From the NCBI GenBank assembly GCA_029245245.1, contig JAQWPT010000038.1, forward strand, positions 1 through 33,051: a DNA stretch of 33,051 nucleotides, read 5' to 3'. The stretch is from Phycisphaerales bacterium (GTDB lineage Bacteria; Planctomycetota; Phycisphaerae; Phycisphaerales; SM1A02). The notes beneath the pieces were generated by a model. The model was not told where the DNA came from and searched no databases. It saw nothing but the letters and a program-made list of their open reading frames with translations. Each line of letters begins with the position of its first letter. Within the stretch, counting starts at the first letter, position 1. A program made the position numbers and the translations under genes. Below, piece after piece: positions 1-8,000 of this stretch.

Positions 1-105
1 ATCCGACGTGGGAACCACGATGGTCCCGAAGACGTCAACGGTGATGGACAGGTCGACAGGGACGACATGAACCTGATCCAGGACAACTACGGTGAGTGCC
101 CCTGA
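1..105 (+). CDS. C-terminal end of a dockerin-tailed protein (partial)
   Basis: Only the last 34 codons lie in the window, ending in TGA at 103-105. They encode the second half of a paired EF-hand tail, with the calcium-loop pattern DVNGDGQVDRDD and the ending YGECP. The stretch matches the end of the next gene (1661-1765) except for one silent change at base 93 (GGT against GGC). It is therefore the tail of a related upstream gene, probably also a secreted beta-helix protein, although its main domain is outside the window. Confidence 0.85.
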   Translation: MRRGNHDGPEDVNGDGQVDRDDMNLIQDNYGECP

Positions 106-130
106 GGGGCTCCAGACCAGTTCAAACCCC

Positions 131-166
131 CCGCCGGGCACCCTCAGGGGTGCCCGGCGGTCTTTC
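131..166 (+). terminator. Rho-independent terminator
   Basis: A perfect 13-bp stem (131-143 pairing with 148-160) with loop TCAG is followed by TCTTTC. It lies 26 bp after the stop codon of the partial upstream gene. Confidence 0.85.
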
Positions 167-184
167 AATTTACCTGTGAGAAAC

Positions 185-218
185 CCCGTCCAGCGACGCA
201 TTGGTGACGCAGGACGGG
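185..218 (+). promoter_or_regulatory. Leader hairpin upstream of the first beta-helix gene
   Basis: CCCGTCC (185-191) pairs with GGACGGG (212-218), and GCG (193-195) pairs with CGC (208-210), with a symmetric A/A mismatch at 192/211 and a 12-nt loop. It lies between the preceding terminator and the start codon at 266. The same structure recurs at 1845-1878. It could be a leader RNA structure or an operator; its conservation may simply reflect the recent repeat. Confidence 0.4.
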
Positions 219-265
219 CTCGCGATGCCGCGGCCCCCATGATGAACACCAACCGGAGAATGACG

Positions 266-1765
266 ATGTTCAATACAACCAGGACCACACTGCTGACCGC
301 CTCGCTCGTGCTTGGAGCCTTCACCACCAGCCTGACAGCCGCACCGGACAAGGGTGGCGCACCGACCCTGATCGGGTTCGAGACACCGCCAGCCCCTGCC
401 ACCGACCTTGAAATGGCGATCCGCAAGGCCCAGGATGGAGACACGATCCTCGTATCCGAGGGCATCCACACCGTGACACTCCGTATCTACGACAAATCAC
501 TGCGCTTCGTCGGTGCCGGCAAACTGCCGAGCCATACCGTGATCGTGTTCGGCAGACCCTTCACCAGCTGCCAGCGTTACGGACACGCCATCACGGGGCA
601 CTTTGCTGACGCGGGAGACGTGGGAGACGATCTGCCAATGACCGTATCCTTTGAGAACCTGACCTTCGCAAGTCAATCCGACGAGCGGGCCGCCACGCTC
701 TCGTGTGCGTACCTCAACCTTGAATTCCTCGACTGCCGCTTCATCGGCATGCAGAACGATCCGGTGGCATGCCGCGGACACTACGACCCATCCGAGTACA
801 CCTACTTCGCTCAGGGTGGCGCGCTGCATGTTGAAAAATGCAACGTCCGCATCCAGCGATGCCACTTCGAGGACAACTACGTCTGGGCGACCGGACACTC
901 GGAGATCTACGCCCAGGGCGGTGCGATCTATGCCAAGGAGTCATGGGTGACCATCTATGACTCGAGTTTCATCGACAACCACGCCCATGCCTGGGCCATT
1001 CCCCATCCGCAGGGCGAAGACGTCGAGATCGAATCCTACGCGACCGGCGGCGCCATCCACGCACTGGACACGCAACTGGATATCTACGATTCGACGTTCG
1101 CAGACAACTACACGACCCTGCATGGGCGGGTTGGCGTGGAGGACATCACTCATCCCTGGTCCAATGGGGGCGCTCTCTTCGTGATTTCGATCGACGATGA
1201 CCAGTACCTCAAGCCACGAATCAAGGGCTGCACGTTCACCGACAATCAGGTCTTCAGTGAGTTCGACGACCTGAACCAGGACCAGTTCGAGGAATTCATC
1301 GAAGTTCCCGCCGGCTGGGGCGGCGCGATGTGCTTCTTCATGAACGGCCGGGACTGGGCAAAGATCCAGGACTGCCGATTCCTCGACAACCAGTCATCCG
1401 CCGGCGACGCGATCGCCAATCTCGGCAACTACCTCATGCTTTCGGGAAACGAATTCCTCTGCGACGATGCTCCTCCCAACACGACCCTCTACGGGGCGGA
1501 GATCGACGATCGTGGAAACTTCTTCGAGGACTGCGATCTTGAGCCCGAGGAAGAACCCGAGCCCGAGGAAGAACCCGAAATCGAAGAGGGTCCCTGCCTC
1601 TACGACCTCAACGGCGACGGCGTCGTGGACCAGGTCGACCGTCGCCGGGTCTCCTCTGCGATCCGACGTGGGAACCACGATGGTCCCGAAGACGTCAACG
1701 GTGATGGACAGGTCGACAGGGACGACATGAACCTGATCCAGGACAACTACGGCGAGTGCCCCTGA
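266..1765 (+). CDS. Secreted right-handed beta-helix protein with dockerin-like tail
   Basis: 499 aa. The N-terminus is a Sec signal peptide (cleavage probably near residue 26, after LTAA). The body has the repeating pattern of a pectate-lyase-type parallel beta-helix: short turns such as GGAIYA and GGAIHA, and regularly spaced F-x-D-N motifs. It opens with the usual capping segment (AIRKAQDGDTILVSEG). A Glu/Pro linker near residues 425-440 leads to a paired EF-hand tail (DLNGDGVVD, DVNGDGQVD) ending ECP. Several in-frame ATGs lie upstream; the one at 266 is chosen because GGAG (255-258) sits 7 nt before it and it begins directly with the signal peptide. No catalytic residues of a known lyase were identified, so it may be a glycan-binding or surface protein rather than an enzyme. 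It is a structural relative of the next gene, with diverged sequence. Confidence 0.85.
   Translation: MFNTTRTTLLTASLVLGAFTTSLTAAPDKGGAPTLIGFETPPAPATDLEMAIRKAQDGDTILVSEGIHTVTLRIYDKSLRFVGAGKLPSHTVIVFGRPFTSCQRYGHAITGHFADAGDVGDDLPMTVSFENLTFASQSDERAATLSCAYLNLEFLDCRFIGMQNDPVACRGHYDPSEYTYFAQGGALHVEKCNVRIQRCHFEDNYVWATGHSEIYAQGGAIYAKESWVTIYDSSFIDNHAHAWAIPHPQGEDVEIESYATGGAIHALDTQLDIYDSTFADNYTTLHGRVGVEDITHPWSNGGALFVISIDDDQYLKPRIKGCTFTDNQVFSEFDDLNQDQFEEFIEVPAGWGGAMCFFMNGRDWAKIQDCRFLDNQSSAGDAIANLGNYLMLSGNEFLCDDAPPNTTLYGAEIDDRGNFFEDCDLEPEEEPEPEEEPEIEEGPCLYDLNGDGVVDQVDRRRVSSAIRRGNHDGPEDVNGDGQVDRDDMNLIQDNYGECP
1541..1576 (+). repeat. 18-bp tandem repeat, two copies
   Basis: GAGCCCGAGGAAGAACCC occurs twice in succession, encoding the acidic linker EPEEEP x2 between the beta-helix and the dockerin-like tail. 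Copy number could vary by slippage without breaking the frame. Confidence 0.9.
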
Positions 1766-1790
1766 GGGGCTCCAGACCAGTTCAAACCCC

Positions 1791-1826
1791 CCGCCGGGCA
1801 CCCTCAGGGGTGCCCGGCGGTCTTTC
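1791..1826 (+). terminator. Rho-independent terminator
   Basis: Same 13-bp perfect stem and TCAG loop as at 131-166 (1791-1803 with 1808-1820), then TCTTTC, 25 bp after the stop codon at 1765. Confidence 0.85.
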
Positions 1827-1844
1827 ATTTTCCCTGTGAGAAAC

Positions 1845-1878
1845 CCCGTCCAGCGACGCATTGGTGACGCAGGACGGG
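1845..1878 (+). promoter_or_regulatory. Leader hairpin upstream of the second beta-helix gene
   Basis: Identical in sequence and pairing to the hairpin at 185-218, including the A/A mismatch. It precedes the start codon at 1929. Confidence 0.4.
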
Positions 1879-1928
1879 CTCGCGATGCAGCGGGTCCCAT
1901 GATGAACCCCATCACAAGGAGCATGAAG

Positions 1929-3206
1929 ATGACCCGCACCAACACGACAACACGCCGAACTTCCCTCGCACTGCTTGCCCTGGGACTGGTGGCCGGACTG
2001 ACGCAGGCAACGTTGGCCCGGGACATCGTGGTCCCCGTTGATTTTCAGACCATTGGCGAAGCCATCGAAGCGGCCGAAGAACATGACACCATTCTCCTCA
2101 AGAGTGGTCGGTATGACGAAACCATCGATGTCACGAGGAAGAGCCTCCAGATCGTCGGAGGCGGCAACTCGCCCCTGGAGACCACGATTCTCTGCAATGA
2201 CCGACTTCATACCGTCAGCGCCTGGCGGAATGACTACAAGGTGAAGTTCCAGAACCTCACGTTTCTCAAGGAAGATCCAGAGGTCGATGGCTCGATCAGG
2301 ATCGACCGAACGCTCGTCGAGTTCAGGGAGTGCCATTTCATCGGGCTCGGCAACCGTGGAGGCTGTCACTGGGGACGCGGTGGCCGCTTCTCCAGCGGCG
2401 CGATGTACCTCGACAGGGCTGAAGTCGGTGTCATCGACTGCCACTTCATGGCCAATACCGCAGAGACCACCTGCGACCGACTGGCCATGGCCGGCGGTGG
2501 TGCCATCTACGCATCGCACACTGATCTCTGGGTAATTCGATCCACCTTCATGGGCAACGTGGTTCGAGCTGCTGCGACAGGTGGTCAACCTGTCAATGAA
2601 GATGATTACGCCGAAGGTGGTGCGATCAGTTGCTTCAGGGGATCGCTTCAGATCCAGGACAGCACATTCCGTGAAAATCGTGCATGGAATACCGGAAGGC
2701 AGCGCCAGTTCGGAACGGCCCATGGTGGAGCGATTCATGCCTGGGATTCATCCCCCCTGCTGATTGAGGGCACTACCTTTGCAGGCAATCATGCCCAGTG
2801 GGATGAGGAATCCGTGCGTGCAGGCGCCACCTGCAGTGGCGGCGCAGTCTGGATCCACGCCAACGGCCAGGTCCTGGCCGGCAACACCTTCATCAACAAC
2901 AGTTCAAGCCAGTTGGCTGGAGCGGTCTATTCCAGCGACAACAGCGTAGTCACCGACTCCAGGTTCGAGTGCAATCTTCCTGATCACCTCGACGGTTGGT
3001 ACCGGGAACAAAACAACCTGTTCCTCGAGTGCCCACCCCCCTGCCCGGCGGACCTCGACGGCAATGGCACCGTGGACTTCAGCGACTACATGCTCCTGGT
3101 CCAGAGCTGGGGCCTCGCCGACGGCAGCCCTGCCGATCTCAATGATGACGGGCTGGTGAACTACACGGACCTGCTCCTCATGCTCGACGCCTGGGGCGGC
3201 TGTTGA
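1929..3206 (+). CDS. Secreted right-handed beta-helix protein with dockerin-like tail
   Basis: 425 aa. A signal peptide (Arg-rich start, hydrophobic run LALLALGLVAGL, cleavage near TLA) is followed by a beta-helix cap (IGEAIEAAEEHDTILLKSG) typical of DUF1565/pectate-lyase-like proteins. Coils follow with GGAIYA, GGAISC and GGAIHA turns. The last 50 or so residues form paired EF-hand loops (DLDGNGTVDFSD, DLNDDGLVNYTD), each followed by a hydrophobic helix, ending AWGGC. The start at 1929 is chosen over 1923 because AAGGAG (1916-1921) then lies 7 nt upstream. It shares the fold with the preceding gene but differs in most of its sequence and has a different dockerin sequence. The role is probably extracellular glycan binding or cleavage; no active site was recognised. 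Confidence 0.85.
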   Translation: MTRTNTTTRRTSLALLALGLVAGLTQATLARDIVVPVDFQTIGEAIEAAEEHDTILLKSGRYDETIDVTRKSLQIVGGGNSPLETTILCNDRLHTVSAWRNDYKVKFQNLTFLKEDPEVDGSIRIDRTLVEFRECHFIGLGNRGGCHWGRGGRFSSGAMYLDRAEVGVIDCHFMANTAETTCDRLAMAGGGAIYASHTDLWVIRSTFMGNVVRAAATGGQPVNEDDYAEGGAISCFRGSLQIQDSTFRENRAWNTGRQRQFGTAHGGAIHAWDSSPLLIEGTTFAGNHAQWDEESVRAGATCSGGAVWIHANGQVLAGNTFINNSSSQLAGAVYSSDNSVVTDSRFECNLPDHLDGWYREQNNLFLECPPPCPADLDGNGTVDFSDYMLLVQSWGLADGSPADLNDDGLVNYTDLLLMLDAWGGC

Positions 3207-3232
3207 GTGACCATCTCGAGTTCAACCCCCCG

Positions 3233-3268
3233 CCGGGCACCCTCCAGGGGTGCCCGGTGTCTTTTTTT
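3233..3268 (+). terminator. Rho-independent terminator
   Basis: A 10-bp stem (3233-3242 with 3248-3257), loop TCCAG, then a run of seven T (3262-3268). It resembles the terminators at 131 and 1791 in sequence. Confidence 0.9.
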
Positions 3269-3361
3269 CGACCCTGGGTGTGAGAACCTCCAATCCAAAT
3301 CGCATACATGGTGAGGCCCCGCCTCGATTCTTTCACCGGATGAGAAGTTTGGAATACAACC

Positions 3362-5599
3362 ATGAGATATTTCCTCAAAAAAAGCCTTGTTACCGCGATT
3401 GCCGGACTTTGTCTGTCCGGCGGATTGCTCAATACCGAAACCGCAATGGCCAGCACCGACTCAAATGGTGTGACCATGCAACTTTTGAAGAACGACCCTG
3501 GCTACACGCACCTGAGCATCGAGTTTCCAACGCAGGTCACGCTGCAGGACATCATGATCGACGGCGAACCCTTCATGAAACTCGGTGACATCAAGGGTGA
3601 AGCGGTCTCGGAACACCGAGCCGGCGCCCCCCAGATGCCTGCTGCCGTACGGCGCCTTCGCATTCCCAACAAAAGCAGGATGCACGTTGAAGTTGCCAAC
3701 GCCGAATTCTACGAGATGCAGGGAATCAGGCTTGCCCCGTCCAAGGGGCCGATTTCACGCGAGTTGCTGCCCGAGCAGGTTCCCTACACCTTCGGTGATG
3801 AATACCAGAAGGACGAGTTCTGGCCGATGGACGTCGCCCAACTCGGCACTCCCTGGATCATGCGCGACCAGCGTGGCATCGACCTGAAGGTCACCCCCTT
3901 CCAGTACAACCCCGTGACCAAGGTCCTCCGTGTCTACACCAAGATCGAACTCATGGCCTACGCCGAGGGTGACGACGACCAGAACACTCTGCCCTTGGAT
4001 GCCCGGTCAAGCAACCGACTCGGTTGGCACGACATGTTCGCCGAAACATACCTGAACTGGGAACCGTACGACTTCCCGGTCATCGTTCCCTACAACCCGG
4101 AAATGCTCGTCATCACGCCCGAGAAGTGGGCTGATGAGATCCAGCCATTGGTCGACCATCACAACGACAACGGCCTCTGGACCGTCGTACGCCACATCGA
4201 GGACGTCGGCAACACTCCGGATGAGATCCGCGACTACATCGCCAATCGCTACCAATGGTGGGACATCAGTTACGTCCTCATTGTCGGTGACTACGACGAC
4301 GTCACGACCGATCTGGTCAACTACGCCTCCTCTACCGGCGGAACGGATCCGACCTATGGCTTCATCAGCGGCAACGACCACCAGCCCGAGGTGCTCGTGG
4401 GGCGATTCTCAGCCAATACCGACGCCGACGTGGTCACCCAGGTTGATCGCACCATCCAGTACGAGAACCAACTCGGAATCTTCAACTCCTGGCGCAACAA
4501 GGCGCTCGGCGTGGGATCCGACGACGGAAGCGGCGGCGATGACGGCGAACTCGATTGGGAGCACCTCGACGAGATCCGTGATGACCTGCTTGCCTCCCGA
4601 TTCACCGACGTGGCCCAAGTCTACGAACCGGCCGCATTGGGTGCCGATGTCACCAACGCGATTGAAGCCAACCTCGGTGTGATCAACTACACCGGACACG
4701 GCAGTTCGACTCGCTGGACCACTTCGGGATTTGACAACGATGATGTCGATGCCCTTGAGAACAGTTGGCGACTTCCCTGGATCATCTCCGTGGCCTGCGT
4801 CAACGGCCAGTTCCACAATGCCAGTGACTGCTTCGCGGAACGATGGCTTCGAGCCACCGACGATTCCGGGAAGCCCACTGGAGCCGTGGCAGCCTTCATG
4901 TCCACCGTGAACCAGCACTGGAACCCGCCAATGGAGGCCCAGGACGTCATCGGCGACGAGACCGCCGCCGGCACCATCAAGCGATTCGGCAACCTCTGCG
5001 CAGCCGGCACCGCCTCGATGGTCAGTGCCTACGGTGCATCCGGCAAGGAAATGATCGAGACCTGGACCATCTTTGGTGATCCGGCCTTGAACCTGAAGCC
5101 GCGTGACCTGAAGTTGATCCAGATCTTCTGGCCTGAATGGCACCTTTATCTCGGTGAGTTCCATGAACTGGATCCCAGGATCATGAAGTTGGCCAACGAT
5201 GGGGACTACCCCAAACTGGTCGAACTCGAATGGAACGTCGACTGGATCCACGTGGAGCCGTCCGTACTGGTGATCGAACCCGGTCAGGCCGTCGAAGTCT
5301 CCATCTTCGCGGACGTGACTCGTGCCGGACTGGGAGCCGGCGAGTACACCGCTTCCATCGTGGCCCGGGACATGACCGAGGACACCGCCGACCAGGGCAA
5401 GATCGTTCGCATCGATGTGATCGAACAGGAATGCCAGGGTGATCTCAACGGTGACGGCACCGTGAACATCACCGACCTGCTCGACGTGCTTTCCCAGTGG
5501 GGCACCTGCACCAGCGGATGCTCTGCCGACACCAACGGCGACGGGACCGTGGACATCACGGACCTGCTTACCGTGCTCGCGGGCTGGGGTTCCTGCTGA
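3362..5599 (+). CDS. Gingipain-like (C25 family) cysteine protease with dockerin-like tail
   Basis: 745 aa. A signal peptide (residues 1-30, ending AMA) is followed by a propeptide-like region to about residue 235, a caspase-fold C25 catalytic domain (about 240-570), an Ig-like segment, and paired EF-hand loops (DLNGDGTVNITD, DTNGDGTVDITD) ending GWGSC. The catalytic dyad is visible as His446 in YTGHGS and Cys479 in SVACVNG. Their spacing of 33 residues matches what I recall for gingipain RgpB (His211/Cys244). It should be an exported endopeptidase made as a zymogen. Substrate preference cannot be read from the sequence. No strong SD precedes the start (GGA at 3351-3353 only). It is a single-gene unit between two terminators. 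Confidence 0.9.
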   Translation: MRYFLKKSLVTAIAGLCLSGGLLNTETAMASTDSNGVTMQLLKNDPGYTHLSIEFPTQVTLQDIMIDGEPFMKLGDIKGEAVSEHRAGAPQMPAAVRRLRIPNKSRMHVEVANAEFYEMQGIRLAPSKGPISRELLPEQVPYTFGDEYQKDEFWPMDVAQLGTPWIMRDQRGIDLKVTPFQYNPVTKVLRVYTKIELMAYAEGDDDQNTLPLDARSSNRLGWHDMFAETYLNWEPYDFPVIVPYNPEMLVITPEKWADEIQPLVDHHNDNGLWTVVRHIEDVGNTPDEIRDYIANRYQWWDISYVLIVGDYDDVTTDLVNYASSTGGTDPTYGFISGNDHQPEVLVGRFSANTDADVVTQVDRTIQYENQLGIFNSWRNKALGVGSDDGSGGDDGELDWEHLDEIRDDLLASRFTDVAQVYEPAALGADVTNAIEANLGVINYTGHGSSTRWTTSGFDNDDVDALENSWRLPWIISVACVNGQFHNASDCFAERWLRATDDSGKPTGAVAAFMSTVNQHWNPPMEAQDVIGDETAAGTIKRFGNLCAAGTASMVSAYGASGKEMIETWTIFGDPALNLKPRDLKLIQIFWPEWHLYLGEFHELDPRIMKLANDGDYPKLVELEWNVDWIHVEPSVLVIEPGQAVEVSIFADVTRAGLGAGEYTASIVARDMTEDTADQGKIVRIDVIEQECQGDLNGDGTVNITDLLDVLSQWGTCTSGCSADTNGDGTVDITDLLTVLAGWGSC

Positions 5600-5645
5600 G
5601 CGCGGCGACAGCATCCACTCAGGCACGTGTGGATGCTGAAACGAA

Positions 5646-5681
5646 GCCCGCCGGATGCCCATGGGGCATCCGGCGGGCTTT
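5646..5681 (+). terminator. Rho-independent terminator
   Basis: A perfect 15-bp stem (5646-5660 with 5664-5678) with an ATG loop, followed by TTTC. It lies 46 bp after the protease stop and only about 20 bp before the next start codon. Confidence 0.85.
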
Positions 5682-5686
5682 CACAT

Positions 5687-5692
5687 TACCAT
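5687..5692 (+). promoter_or_regulatory. Possible -10 box (TACCAT) of a leaderless promoter
   Basis: TACCAT ends 6 nt before the ATG at 5699 and no SD is present. Only 17 nt separate the upstream terminator from the ATG, so a separate transcript must begin almost at the start codon. No convincing -35 box. Confidence 0.35.
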
Positions 5693-5698
5693 TCGAAC

Positions 5699-7321
5699 AT
5701 GGCCAGTGAAAATCGACAGCCCTGCGTCCTGATCTGCGGCGCCGGGCCTGTCGGCCTGGCTCTGGCCACGCAACTGGCCCGTCACGACATTGACTTCAGG
5801 ATCATCGATCGCAATGAGAGTCGCACTGAACTCTCCAAGGCGCTGGTGATCTTTGCCCGAAGCCTGGAGCTGCTTCATACCGGGGTTGATGCCCACTCCT
5901 TCATCGATGCCGGCACCGAGATGGAGTGCGCCCAGCTCTTTGCCGGCGGCCGACCACTGGCCGTGCTCCCCCTCAAGGGCACCGACAGCCCCTTCGGTAC
6001 CGGCATCATGCTTCCCCAGGCCCGCACCGAGCAGATCCTCGAAGAATCGCTCGACGCAATGGGCCACACGGTCGAACGCTGCACCGAGTTGACCGACTTC
6101 ACCGATCTCGGGGACCGGGTCCGGTGCACCATTCGTGGCCCCGGCGGCGAGGAAACCATCGAACCGGCCTGGCTCGCTGGATGCGATGGGGCCCACAGCA
6201 TCGTTCGACACGGTCTCGACCTGGAGTTCAAGGGCTCGTCCGTGCAGGACCGCTGGATCCTGGCCGACTGCCATGTCAAGGGAATCGATCCTGCCGCAAC
6301 CATCATTCCCAGTTTCAACCATGAAGGCATGCTGGTCCTCTTTCGGATCAAGGGAGACCGGTTCCGCGTCACGGCGAACACACCGCTGAACAACCCGGAA
6401 CAACCACGAGTGGACCCCACGCTCGAAGAGATCCAGGACATACTTGATCGGCGCGGCGCCGGCCAATGGCATGCCTGCGATCCGACCTGGCTGACCGAGT
6501 TCCGCATCAACGAGCGAATGATCGATCACTTCCGACACGGACGGTGTCTGCTGGCCGGCGATGCCGCCCACATCCACTCGCCCGCCGGTGGCCAGGGCAT
6601 GAACACCGGCATGCAGGATGCCTGCAACCTGGCCTGGAAACTCGCTCTCGTCCACAAGGGTGTCGCCAGCGATGCCCTGCTTGACTCGTACAGCGATGAA
6701 CGCAGCGAAATCGGCCGACAACTGCTCGTCAATACCGGTCGAATGCTCCGAACCGCGACCCTCCGGTCACGCATCACCTCGGGCCTCCGGAACACGGCCA
6801 TCCGTTTCGCGATGAAACGGCCGAAACTCCAGGCCCGCTTCCGCAACTTCCTTTCCGAACTGAGCATCTCGTATCCAGCGGACTCGATCGGCGGAAGCGA
6901 CCATGCCGCCAGCCATGACAAGGCCGCCCCGGGGCCGGGACACCGCGTCCCCGACCTGGCCATGACGTCCCAACACGGAGTCGACTCGCTCCATGATCAA
7001 CTCGCGGATCCACGATTCAGCCTGCTGCTGCACATCGAGACCGAGGATGGGCTCGAACAGGTCGCCACGATCGAGAACGCAATCCCCCACGCATGGCGAT
7101 CATCGATCCAGGTCCTGAAGATCATGAGCAGTGCGCCCCACCCCACCGGGAGTTTCCTGCACGCCGAGGAGGCGGACCTGGAACATCGCATCGGGCTGCC
7201 CCGGGGAACCTTTGCCCTGGTTCGCCCCGATGGCTACCTCCTGCTGCGAGGAACCGCCATGGACCCGGCACCACTGGTTGAATGGTGCAGGCGGTTCACG
7301 GGCCCCAACGGCACGGGCTGA
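5699..7321 (+). CDS. FAD-dependent monooxygenase (aromatic-ring hydroxylase type)
   Basis: 540 aa. It has the three signatures of class A flavoprotein hydroxylases: GAGPVG dinucleotide fold (residues 14-19), the DG motif in LAGCDGAHS (163-164) and the GD motif in LLAGDAAH (287-288) followed by GGQGMNTG. The C-terminal 150 residues resemble the thioredoxin-like domain of the PheA/TfdB group, including VRPDGYLLLRG. It should use NAD(P)H and O2 to hydroxylate an aromatic or polyketide-like substrate in the cytoplasm; the substrate is unknown. The start at 5699 is chosen because the longer frame begins inside the upstream terminator. Its last codons run directly into a relic dockerin tail in another frame. 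Confidence 0.88.
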   Translation: MASENRQPCVLICGAGPVGLALATQLARHDIDFRIIDRNESRTELSKALVIFARSLELLHTGVDAHSFIDAGTEMECAQLFAGGRPLAVLPLKGTDSPFGTGIMLPQARTEQILEESLDAMGHTVERCTELTDFTDLGDRVRCTIRGPGGEETIEPAWLAGCDGAHSIVRHGLDLEFKGSSVQDRWILADCHVKGIDPAATIIPSFNHEGMLVLFRIKGDRFRVTANTPLNNPEQPRVDPTLEEIQDILDRRGAGQWHACDPTWLTEFRINERMIDHFRHGRCLLAGDAAHIHSPAGGQGMNTGMQDACNLAWKLALVHKGVASDALLDSYSDERSEIGRQLLVNTGRMLRTATLRSRITSGLRNTAIRFAMKRPKLQARFRNFLSELSISYPADSIGGSDHAASHDKAAPGPGHRVPDLAMTSQHGVDSLHDQLADPRFSLLLHIETEDGLEQVATIENAIPHAWRSSIQVLKIMSSAPHPTGSFLHAEEADLEHRIGLPRGTFALVRPDGYLLLRGTAMDPAPLVEWCRRFTGPNGTG

Positions 7322-7358
7322 CCTGCTGGCGGTCATCGCCGACTGGGGCGGCGGCTGA
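7317..7358 (+). pseudogene. Relic of a dockerin-like C-terminus, out of frame
   Basis: In the frame +1 to the monooxygenase, these bases read ADLLAVIADWGGG then TGA. DLLAVIADWG is identical to part of the dockerin-like tail of the FG-GAP protein at 23495-25861. The first five bases overlap the last codons and stop of the monooxygenase. The upstream part of this frame does not read as a dockerin, so this is only a fragment left by recombination or deletion, not a gene. Confidence 0.7.
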
Positions 7359-7377
7359 GATCTGACTGCTCAAAAAA

Positions 7378-7418
7378 CCAAGGGCCGAGCACTCCTGCTC
7401 GACCCTGGTCGTGGTTTT
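7378..7418. terminator. Rho-independent terminator, possibly bidirectional
   Basis: CGAGCA (7386-7391) and TGCTCG pair around CTCC, extended outward by GGG/CCC and CCA/TGG with one mismatch and one bulge, then TTTT (7415-7418). An A6 run at 7372-7377 on the other side would serve the opposite strand. The rest of 7359-7631 holds no gene that I can support. Confidence 0.7.
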
Positions 7419-7631
7419 CCCACCGTCGCAGTTGTTCCGTCACTCCACCGGAACCCGGCTCGGACGGGGCGTGTGCGTGCCCATGATGGGGTCGGACTGC
7501 AGCCCCCCCATCCAGCCTCCAGAGAAGGCCTCCCGAACCGGTCACTGCATCCTGCGCCGACTCCTTGCCGGGGAGCAGATTTCCTGAAAAGATGTCCTGA
7601 AATCGATCCATGAACCACCAGGAGTTTCCAC

Positions 7632-8000
7632 ATGCTCATCCGCAAGACCGATCCCGCCACCACCACCCCCGTCGACATGGACGGCGTCAAGGACACCAGC
7701 ATGCAGATCATGGTCGGCCGCAGCGACGGGGCTCCCACCTTCGCCATGAGGCACTTCGTAGTGCAGGCCGGAGGCCATACTCCCCATCACCAGCATGACT
7801 ACGAGCACGAGGTCTACATCGTCGAGGGAACCGCCGAGGCCGAATGCGATGGTGAGAATGCACAGGTCACCGCCGGCGACGTCCTGTATGTTCCCGCCAA
7901 CGCGCTGCACCAGTTCCGGAACAACTCGGAGGCCCCGATGCGGTTCCTCTGCCTGGTTCCGGTCACCTTCGACTGCGACAAGCCCGTTCCGGGATCATGA
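7632..8000 (+). CDS. Small cupin-domain protein
   Basis: 122 aa, one conserved cupin barrel (Cupin_2 type). Motif 1 is HHQHDYEHEVYIVEG, with the His and Glu residues expected to bind a metal. Motif 2 is PANALHQFRN, with the fourth ligand His. It has no signal peptide, so it is cytoplasmic. AGGAG (7620-7624) lies 7 nt before the ATG. The function of such single-domain cupins cannot be assigned from sequence: metal-dependent dioxygenase, isomerase or ligand sensor are all possible. It follows the monooxygenase on the same strand, but a terminator lies between them. Its 3' end overlaps the convergent RND gene by 6 bp. Confidence 0.85.
   Translation: MLIRKTDPATTTPVDMDGVKDTSMQIMVGRSDGAPTFAMRHFVVQAGGHTPHHQHDYEHEVYIVEGTAEAECDGENAQVTAGDVLYVPANALHQFRNNSEAPMRFLCLVPVTFDCDKPVPGS

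Larger units (their letters stand above)
1..250 (+). repeat. Direct repeat, copy 1 (gene end + terminator + leader)
   Basis: Bases 1-250 match 1661-1910 at a constant offset of 1660 with seven mismatches (93, 168, 172, 229, 234, 235, 248). The repeat covers the dockerin end of one gene, its terminator, and the leader up to just before the start codon of the next gene. It may extend left of the window. Confidence 0.95.
1661..1910 (+). repeat. Direct repeat, copy 2 (gene end + terminator + leader)
   Basis: Second copy of the 1-250 repeat, about 97% identical. It spans the dockerin end of the first complete beta-helix gene, its terminator and the leader of the second. Similarity stops abruptly before the SD of the next gene, and the two coding sequences that follow are very different. 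Confidence 0.95.

Noticed and set aside
5627-5698. Upstream start for the FAD monooxygenase at 5627
   Set aside because: The extra 24 codons would be encoded by the rho-independent terminator of the preceding gene and do not fit the family N-terminus.
7359-7631. Search for a gene, RNA or promoter in the 273-bp gap before the cupin gene
   Set aside because: Apart from the terminator at 7378-7418 and the cupin SD, nothing convincing was found; the short frames there have no coding character.
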